Source: Oligoflexia bacterium (GTDB lineage: Bacteria; Myxococcota_A; UBA796; UBA2385). Taken from it: DNA of 6,826 nucleotides. The number at the start of each line of letters is the position of its first letter. Within the stretch, counting starts at the first letter, position 1. Position numbers and translations under genes: made by a program. Shown piece after piece: positions 1 through 6,826 of this stretch. The DNA lies in the NCBI GenBank assembly GCA_013152105.1, contig JAADHA010000145.1, forward strand, positions 2,530 through 9,355. The letters run 5' to 3'. Under the pieces are notes generated by a model. The model saw only the letters and a list, made by a program, of their open reading frames with translations, searched no databases and had not been told where the DNA came from.

Positions 1-632
1 TCGTTGATCACCTGCTTTGGGTGCTGCATCCGACAGGCCTGACAGTTTCCGTCCTCCAGTTGCACCACGACATCGCGGTGCCGCGTCCGAAGCAGCTCGT
101 ACTCTTGGAGAAGGTAGCCAGCCAGGCTGGTTTTCTGGCCCTTTCTTTGCTGGTTCAGGGAGTCGAGCTTGCGGCGCAGGGTCACGCCCTCATCGTCCAG
201 GCGGGCCTGTTGTTGATCCAGGCGCAGCGCCAGACGTCGCCGTCGGTCCCCTACCGCCATGTGCTTGTGGTCCAGCCCCTCGTGGCGCTCCATCAGGTCG
301 AGCAGCTCCAACTCCAGCCCGTCGATGATCTCGTGGTAGTTGGCGACCTGCCGCTCGGCCCTGAGGTAGTCGGGAATGGCGCCCTGATCTAGCTGTTCAC
401 GGGTGCGAGCGCGCCTGGCCACGACCTTGTCCAGGCGGATCGTGAGGGCCTGTTCTTGCGTCGTCAGGGCGTCCCGCGCCTGCACCAACTGCGACAGCTC
501 GGTGTCGGCCTGAGCCACCTGGGCGCTGGTCTCCACGACGTCCGCCTTTAGACCGCGGATGGCGTCCCAGGTTGCGTCCCGCTGCTGGTCGAGTTGGTAC
601 AGCCGCCCCAGCAGCAACAAGTTTTCATGCAT
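1..632 (-). CDS. Coiled-coil C4-type zinc-ribbon protein (DUF164/zf-RING_7 family), 3' end outside window
   Basis: I translated this directly from the minus strand. It gives 210 codons with no stop before the left edge, so the C-terminus is missing. The ATG at 632-630 is preceded by AAGGAG with a 6-base spacer, which fixes the start. Residues 1 to about 190 are rich in Leu, Gln, Glu, Arg and Asp with heptad-like spacing, as in a long helical hairpin or coiled coil. Near the edge comes the first half of a zinc knuckle, C197-x2-C200, followed by RMQHPKQVIN, matching the CxxC-x-x-x-P-x-Q pattern where zinc ribbons of this family begin. The second CxxC would lie just outside. Family members are elongated helical proteins with a C-terminal zinc ribbon; the Helicobacter pylori member HP0958 acts in flagellar regulation, but most have no assigned role. 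It lies 38 bases after the tRNA and may share its transcript. I am confident of the family and make no claim about function. Confidence 0.85.
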   Translation of the reverse strand, partial: MHENLLLLGRLYQLDQQRDATWDAIRGLKADVVETSAQVAQADTELSQLVQARDALTTQEQALTIRLDKVVARRARTREQLDQGAIPDYLRAERQVANYHEIIDGLELELLDLMERHEGLDHKHMAVGDRRRRLALRLDQQQARLDDEGVTLRRKLDSLNQQRKGQKTSLAGYLLQEYELLRTRHRDVVVQLEDGNCQACRMQHPKQVIN

Positions 633-642
633 CGCGCTCTCC

Positions 643-662
643 TTCGCCTTGCCCACGGCGAA
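643..662 (-). promoter_or_regulatory. Hairpin immediately upstream of the zinc-ribbon gene's ribosome binding site
   Basis: On the minus strand TTCGCC (662-657) and GGCGAA (648-643) form a perfect 6-bp stem around an 8-base loop. The last two stem bases are the AA of the AAGGAG ribosome binding site (639-644), so the stem touches the translation initiation region. It has no following T run and is not a typical terminator. It could modulate translation or bound RNA processing after the upstream tRNA, or be chance. Confidence 0.3.
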
Positions 663-670
663 TGCGAGGG

Positions 671-744
671 TAGGCCCACCAGGGCTCGAACCTGGGACAC
701 TCCGGTTATGAGCCGGGTGCTCTGACCAACTGAGCTATGGGCCC
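671..744 (-). tRNA. tRNA with CAU anticodon: probably tRNA-Ile2 (lysidine type), alternatively elongator tRNA-Met
   Basis: A complete 74-base cloverleaf can be folded on the minus strand. The acceptor stem is GGGCCCA with TGGGCCT (G1-U72 wobble, the rest paired) and the discriminator is A73. The D stem is GCTC/GAGC, the anticodon arm CCCGG-CTCATAA-CCGGA, and the T arm CCAGG-TTCGAGC-CCTGG. The anticodon is CAU. It is not an initiator: C11-G24 is elongator-like and the three stacked G-C pairs of initiator anticodon stems are absent. Elongator Met and Ile2 share CAU. The C4-G69 and C5-G68 acceptor pairs are, as I recall, features by which TilS picks tRNA-Ile2, so I lean to Ile2. Unusual points are the G-U first pair and a C27/A43 mismatch. 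The 3' CCA is not encoded (the genome reads CCC after A73), so CCA must be added by nucleotidyltransferase. It lies 42 bases downstream of rpoD on the same strand. Confidence 0.93.
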
Positions 745-759
745 ACAAGAAGTACGCGC

Positions 760-776
760 CAGGACCATGGGCCCTG
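760..776 (-). other. Hairpin between rpoD stop and tRNA
   Basis: In the 42-base gap after rpoD the minus strand has CAGGGCC, a CAT loop, then GGTCCTG: seven pairs including one G-U. The following bases, GCGCGTACTTCTTGT, are T-enriched but not a T run, so this is at best a weak intrinsic terminator. It might instead mark the processing junction that releases the tRNA from an rpoD transcript, or protect the rpoD mRNA 3' end. Confidence 0.3.
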
Positions 777-786
777 CTGAGCACAC

Positions 787-2514
<1,728 letters not shown>

Positions 2515-2672
2515 TCAGCCTTCCCCTACGGTTGGTTGCGGAGCAGTTTCAGCACAGCCCGTTGACGCGTGACCCTCCGCAGGCGCACGTCCAGGCTCGG
2601 TCGAGCAGGTCGGGTGGACCCGGCAGGACCGGAACAGGAGGATTGGCAGGTTTTCCGTTGGCAACGGCGTCA
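2515..2672 (-). other. dnaG-rpoD intergenic region with short inverted repeats; no clear promoter
   Basis: This 158-base gap has no credible gene. It holds the rpoD ribosome binding site (2519-2527) and a 13-base inverted repeat CCGTTGGCAACGG (2655-2667), beginning just past the dnaG stop. A second small hairpin lies at 2609-2624 (CGGG/CCCG around TGGA, extended by a G-U and a G-C pair). Neither is followed by a T run in the direction of transcription, so I do not call a terminator. I could not find a convincing -35/-10 pair. In other bacteria rpoD often has its own promoters within or after dnaG, so an rpoD promoter here is plausible but not shown by sequence. Confidence 0.5.
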
Positions 2673-4493
2673 TCAATGGTTTGGCTTCCGAGTGATGATG
2701 CGCAGGAGGTCTTGACGGTGCGCCACCAGGCTGCTCTTTTTCACCAGAGCGTCACGATACCTTGACCCGTCTGCGCCGAAGCCGCAACTTTCGACTTCAG
2801 CTTGGAGGGCGGAGATCTCCCCTTCCACCTGTCGTAGCTGCAATCGAGCCAACATCTGCCGGGCCGCATCGCCGGCCCGATCGGCTGTGTAGAGGACCTC
2901 GGCTTTGCCGTCGCGAACCGTCCGTTTTTCGACCGCACATGCCCGCAGAACCTGCGCCAGGTCGGGATCATCGACGCCCTGAAGGATAGCCCCCAGGTCG
3001 TCACCGGCGAGCAGCCGTGCGATGACCCGGGCCACGTCGAGTCGGTTCGTGATCAGCAGCGGGTCGACCTGGGCGACCAGACCCGCGACCTGCTGAGAAT
3101 GATGCAGCAAGAGCCACAGCAGGTGGTTTAGCTCCCGAGTGCCCCGAAAGCGGATCGGCGTCGGCGCCGGCGCGCTGGGCAGGCGGGAGCGGGCCGACAG
3201 GCCGATGTACTCGCGGACCACGTTGTCGCCGATCTGAAGCGCCTTGCTGATTCGCTCGACCATCGCCGAGCGCGCGGCACCCTCGACCCGCCGCATTGTG
3301 GGCGCGAGCTGGTGCAGCACCTGCCGGCTGCCCTCGGGCGTTGTGCCGAACTGTTGACGATACTCCCGCAGCGCGGTGTCGAACAGGGTCTCGGTGGTCT
3401 GAAGGGCCCGCTCGAAGGCTTCCGCGCCACGCTTCTGGATGAATTCATCGGGGTCCTTGTCGTCGCCCAGGTCCAGGCGCCGGGCTTCGACACCGGCCGC
3501 CACGAACATATCCAGGCTCTTCAGCGCAGCACGCACGCCCGCGCTGTCGCTGTCGAAGAGCGCCACCACGCTGCGCGTAAGCTTGCGCAGCACCGACAGG
3601 TGCTCGGTCGTCAGGGCCGTCCCGCAGGTGGCGACCGCCTCGGTGAAGCCAGCCTGGTGAAGCGACAGGACATCGAAGTAGCCCTCGACGATGATCGCCC
3701 GATGCTTGCGCTGGATCGCCGGTCGAGCATGCGACAGTGCGTAGAGCGTGTGCGACTTCTGGTAGATCGGCGTCTCGGGCGAGTTCACGTACTTTGGCGC
3801 CGGGTCACCATCCTTGCGGCCGGGCAGGTCTTCGAGGTGCCGCCCACCAAAGGCCACGATCCGCCCCCGCGCGTCCTGGATCGGGATGGTGACGCGCCCC
3901 CGGAACAGGTCATAGCTGCGGTCCCCGTTGGACCGGGCCAGCCCGGCCTTGACCGCCAGCGCCGCGTCGACGCCCTGACCACGAAGGGTGTCGACCAGGT
4001 CGGACCAGGCAGGGGGGGCGTAGCCCAGGTGGTACCGCTCCCAGATGTCTTCAGAGATCCCCCGCTGCGTCAGGTAGCGCCGCGCGGGCTCGCCCTCGGG
4101 ACGGGTGCGCAGGACCGCTTGAAAGTGTTGTGAGGCCAGATCGCAGATCTCGTAGAGATCGGTGCGCACCTTGATGCGGCCACGCTCTTCGTCGGTGAGT
4201 TGCCGTTCTTCGATGGTCACGCCCACTCGCTGACCGAGGTCCTTGACGGCTTCGTTGAAGCCCATGCCCTGGGTCTGCATGAGCCACTGGAAGACATCAC
4301 CGCCCTCACCGCAGCCAAAGCAGTGGTAGATACCCTTGGATGGGACGACGTTGAAGCTGGGCGTCTTCTCGTTGTGAAAGGGGCACAGCCCCACATAGCT
4401 GTTGCCCTTGCGGGTCAAGGACAGCGTCTGCCCGACGATCTCGACCAGGTCCGCCCGGTCGCGGATGGCGTCGATGAGTTCGCGCGGGATCAC
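2673..4493 (-). CDS. dnaG: DNA primase DnaG
   Basis: This 606-residue primase makes the short RNA primers that start Okazaki fragments, working with the replicative helicase. The N-terminal CHC2 zinc-binding domain shows C37-x2-H40 and C58-x2-C61 with the usual 17-residue spacing. The RNA-polymerase core follows, with the family signature ERYHLGYAP at 152-160. The TOPRIM fold has its catalytic Glu in VEGYFDV (E270), the metal-binding DSDSAG at 314-319, and the conserved DKDPDEF at 345-351. A Pro/Ala linker near 439-447 leads to the C-terminal helicase-interacting domain (about 450-606), which is weakly conserved as usual. Length is normal (E. coli 581). The start is GTG at 4493-4491, with the N-terminus MIPRELIDAIRDRADLVEIV matching the family. 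A weak AGG lies 6 bases upstream, overlapping the murA stop region, so translation probably depends on coupling to murA, 7 bases away. All key residues are present. Confidence 0.98.
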   Translation of the reverse strand: MIPRELIDAIRDRADLVEIVGQTLSLTRKGNSYVGLCPFHNEKTPSFNVVPSKGIYHCFGCGEGGDVFQWLMQTQGMGFNEAVKDLGQRVGVTIEERQLTDEERGRIKVRTDLYEICDLASQHFQAVLRTRPEGEPARRYLTQRGISEDIWERYHLGYAPPAWSDLVDTLRGQGVDAALAVKAGLARSNGDRSYDLFRGRVTIPIQDARGRIVAFGGRHLEDLPGRKDGDPAPKYVNSPETPIYQKSHTLYALSHARPAIQRKHRAIIVEGYFDVLSLHQAGFTEAVATCGTALTTEHLSVLRKLTRSVVALFDSDSAGVRAALKSLDMFVAAGVEARRLDLGDDKDPDEFIQKRGAEAFERALQTTETLFDTALREYRQQFGTTPEGSRQVLHQLAPTMRRVEGAARSAMVERISKALQIGDNVVREYIGLSARSRLPSAPAPTPIRFRGTRELNHLLWLLLHHSQQVAGLVAQVDPLLITNRLDVARVIARLLAGDDLGAILQGVDDPDLAQVLRACAVEKRTVRDGKAEVLYTADRAGDAARQMLARLQLRQVEGEISALQAEVESCGFGADGSRYRDALVKKSSLVAHRQDLLRIITRKPNH

Positions 4494-4500
4494 CGGCGGC

Positions 4501-5859
<1,359 letters not shown>

Positions 5860-5879
5860 CGAGACCTCGGGAGGAGGGG

Positions 5880-5896
5880 CGAGCACGCGGTGCTCG
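5880..5896. promoter_or_regulatory. 17-base palindrome in the murA 5' leader (candidate operator or RNA hairpin)
   Basis: CGAGCAC-GCG-GTGCTCG has perfect 7-base arms around a 3-base centre. Its near edge is 21 bases upstream of the murA ATG and about 12 bases from the GAGG ribosome binding site. It could be a repressor operator or, if transcribed, a stable hairpin in the murA leader. No T run follows on either strand, so a terminator is unlikely. The regulator, if any, cannot be named from the sequence. Confidence 0.5.
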
Positions 5897-5903
5897 GCGC
5901 GGA

Positions 5904-5951
5904 GGGAGTGGGGAAGGACCAGTTGGGGGGAAGCGAGGCGCGGCGGGGGGG
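5904..5951 (+). other. Cluster of G runs on the plus strand
   Basis: Four plus-strand G runs occur in 48 bases: 5904-5906 (3), 5910-5913 (4), 5925-5930 (6) and 5945-5951 (7). The linkers are 3, 11 and 14 bases. A quadruplex is possible but the long linkers make a stable one doubtful. The minus strand, which would be the murA leader transcript if transcription starts upstream, is correspondingly C-rich. Confidence 0.4.
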
Positions 5952-5969
5952 CTGCCGGCGAGGAGCGGC

Positions 5970-6004
5970 GCACAGGAATGCACGCACAGGAATGCACGCA
6001 CAGG
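5970..6004. repeat. 14-bp tandem direct repeat, 2.5 copies
   Basis: The unit GCACAGGAATGCAC occurs exactly at 5970-5983 and 5984-5997. A further half unit, GCACAGG, lies at 5998-6004. Each unit has a short GCA/TGC inverted pair inside. It lies in non-coding DNA between divergent genes, just upstream of the candidate ORF at 6019. The spacing is not a multiple of three, so it does not look like a protein repeat. It could be a set of binding sites for a regulator or a slippage product. Confidence 0.85.
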
Positions 6005-6018
6005 GGACAGGGAGGAGT

Positions 6019-6123
6019 ATGGTATCGCACCAGCGACAGCAACCCACCGACCGTGCGCCTCGACCGGACCATTTGCACGTCTTGTGCCAGGTTCGCACCG
6101 CCCAGGGTATCTCCTTCCCGTGA
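6019..6123 (+). CDS. Possible small ORF (34 codons) overlapping the pentapeptide-repeat gene start
   Basis: ATG at 6019 follows AGGGAGGAGT. The purine-rich GGAGG is only 3 bases from the ATG, closer than usual. The frame stops with TGA at 6121-6123, which overlaps a GTG at 6120-6122 (GTGA), the classic arrangement of translationally coupled genes. The product would start MVSHQRQQPTDRAPRPDHLH and end GISFP. It has no signal peptide, membrane segment or recognisable motif, and I know no homologue. GC at third positions is about 74 percent by my count, not clearly coding. It may be an upstream ORF that controls the following gene, or a chance open frame; the same frame also runs on upstream through the antisense of murA. 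I include it because of the overlap, not because of similarity. Confidence 0.3.
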   Translation: MVSHQRQQPTDRAPRPDHLHVLCQVRTAQGISFP

Positions 6124-6826
6124 CGACTTCCGGCGCCGACCCTCAACCTCAGTCAAGTAGACGCCCCACCCCGCCGGGCATGCTGGCCGGGGCCCGGATC
6201 GCGGACTCACTGGGTCCGGGTGCCGACCTGCGGGGGATGGACCTGCGCGGAGCGGATCTCCAAGGGGTGGACCTTCGTGGCGCCATCCTGCACGGCTGCT
6301 GCCTGCGGGGTGCCAACCTCGACGGTGCCTGTCTGGCCCAGGTCCTGGCCCTGGATGTCGACCTGGAGGGCGCATCCCTGGTGCAAGTCGATCTGGCCGG
6401 GGCCCAGCTCGGACGGGCGATCCTGCTGGAGGCGGACCTGGCGGGGGCCACCCTCTGCGACGCCAATCTGCGCGGCTGCGACCTGCGCTCTGCGACCCTG
6501 GACGGGGCCGATCTGAGTCGGTCGGACTTGAGTGGAGCCACGCTGACCGGCGCGTCGCTGCTCGGTGCACGCCTGCAGGGCGCGACCTGGTCGCGAACAC
6601 ACCTGCGCAGCGTCCTGGGCCTGGACGAGGATCAGCGGGCTGCCCTGCTGGCGATGGGTGCCTGGCAGGGCGTGGGCGCCCCCGAACTGGCGCCGCTCGC
6701 GGCCCTTGGCTTGTGGCTGCTGAGACCGCCTGCCCGGTGGGTGCGGGGCCGCACGCGCACGCTGGAGTCTCGGGCCCGAGGCTGGCTCAGCGACCAGGCC
6801 GAAGCCCGTCGCCGACAGGTAGAACG
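6120..6826 (+). CDS. Pentapeptide-repeat protein, 3' end outside window
   Basis: This frame is open to the right edge (235 codons, no stop), so the C-terminus is missing. I take GTG at 6120 as the start because it overlaps the preceding stop. ATG at 6180 (residue 21) is the alternative, and neither has a strong ribosome binding site. Residues 35-164 form about 26 consecutive pentapeptides of the A(D/N)LxG type. Leu is at the central position every five residues from 37 to 162; only 77 (Ala) and 157 (Trp) depart. The family folds as a right-handed four-sided beta-helix, so this region should form about six and a half coils. Residues 163-235 are different: an Ala/Leu-rich stretch (APLAALGLWLL at 191-201), then Arg-rich sequence that may be helical or coiled coil. 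Some family members (Qnr, MfpA) mimic DNA and bind gyrase, but those are compact. This one has an extra C-terminal region and no diagnostic residues, so I assign no function. It is divergent from murA. Confidence 0.9.
   Translation, partial: MTTSGADPQPQSSRRPTPPGMLAGARIADSLGPGADLRGMDLRGADLQGVDLRGAILHGCCLRGANLDGACLAQVLALDVDLEGASLVQVDLAGAQLGRAILLEADLAGATLCDANLRGCDLRSATLDGADLSRSDLSGATLTGASLLGARLQGATWSRTHLRSVLGLDEDQRAALLAMGAWQGVGAPELAPLAALGLWLLRPPARWVRGRTRTLESRARGWLSDQAEARRRQVE

Larger units (their letters stand above)
5860..6018. promoter_or_regulatory. Divergent intergenic region between murA and the rightward genes
   Basis: About 160 bases lie between the murA start and the first possible rightward ORF. 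The region should hold the promoter for murA (minus) and perhaps one for the rightward genes (plus). I can see the murA ribosome binding site (GAGG, 5865-5868), a palindrome at 5880-5896, G runs at 5904-5951 and a tandem repeat at 5970-6004. No consensus-like -35/-10 pair stands out on either strand. Confidence 0.5.

Noticed and set aside
671..744. Initiator tRNA-fMet
   Set aside because: The D stem has C11-G24, the anticodon stem lacks the three stacked G-C pairs of initiators, and the first acceptor pair is a G-U wobble rather than the C1/A72 mismatch.
3312..4133. 273-codon open frame on the plus strand opposite dnaG
   Set aside because: It is antisense to the conserved polymerase and TOPRIM regions of primase, so it is a codon-bias shadow.
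5904..5951. Stable G-quadruplex
   Set aside because: Two of the three linkers are 11 and 14 bases, so it is only a weak candidate; it is listed as G runs.
6021..6052. Minus-strand promoter-like sequence for murA (TTGCTG with CATACT)
   Set aside because: The spacer is only 15 bases and the -10 matches four of six positions. In a GC-rich genome this is too weak to call.
5860..6600. N-terminal extension of MurA in the same frame up to position 6600
   Set aside because: The frame is open, but MDKLVIRGG matches the family N-terminus, a ribosome binding site precedes it, and the upstream part overlaps the oppositely directed pentapeptide-repeat gene.
6120..6826. Quinolone-resistance (Qnr/MfpA-like) assignment for the pentapeptide-repeat protein
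   Set aside because: The shared repeat fold alone does not indicate gyrase binding. The central residue is almost always Leu and there is an extra C-terminal region.

Overview
The window is a high-GC bacterial chromosomal segment. It is dominated by a leftward (minus-strand) block of core housekeeping genes, with one rightward gene entering from the right edge. The RpoD sequence is very close to proteobacterial sigma-70 factors and has the large non-conserved insertion between regions 1.2 and 2 that is typical of them. Together with the GC-rich codon use this suggests a GC-rich Gram-negative bacterium, perhaps a deltaproteobacterium/Myxococcota-like lineage. No ribosomal RNA or other phylogenetic marker confirms this, so the placement is an inference.

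Reading leftward in the direction of transcription, the block runs murA (4501-5859), dnaG (2673-4493), rpoD (787-2514), a tRNA with a CAU anticodon (671-744), and a coiled-coil zinc-ribbon protein (from 632 to beyond the left edge). murA and dnaG are separated by 7 bases and dnaG uses a GTG start, which points to translational coupling. A 158-base gap separates dnaG from rpoD. Only about 40 bases separate rpoD, the tRNA and the zinc-ribbon gene. This resembles the well-known macromolecular-synthesis arrangement (dnaG-rpoD), but murA sits where rpsU or yqeY is found in many bacteria. The block thus places genes for peptidoglycan precursor synthesis, replication priming, general transcription and a decoding tRNA close together.

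The divergent intergenic region right of murA (5860 to about 6119) holds a perfect 7-bp-arm palindrome just upstream of the murA ribosome binding site, several G runs, and two and a half tandem copies of a 14-bp repeat. A possible 34-codon ORF (6019-6123) follows, and its stop overlaps a GTG start at 6120 in a GTGA arrangement. From there an open frame runs off the right edge. It encodes a pentapeptide-repeat protein with about 26 pentads in one unbroken register, followed by a different C-terminal region.

I see no CRISPR array, insertion sequence, prophage or defence cassette. Most of the window is conserved core genome. The least explained parts are the pentapeptide-repeat gene and the divergent regulatory region that precedes it.
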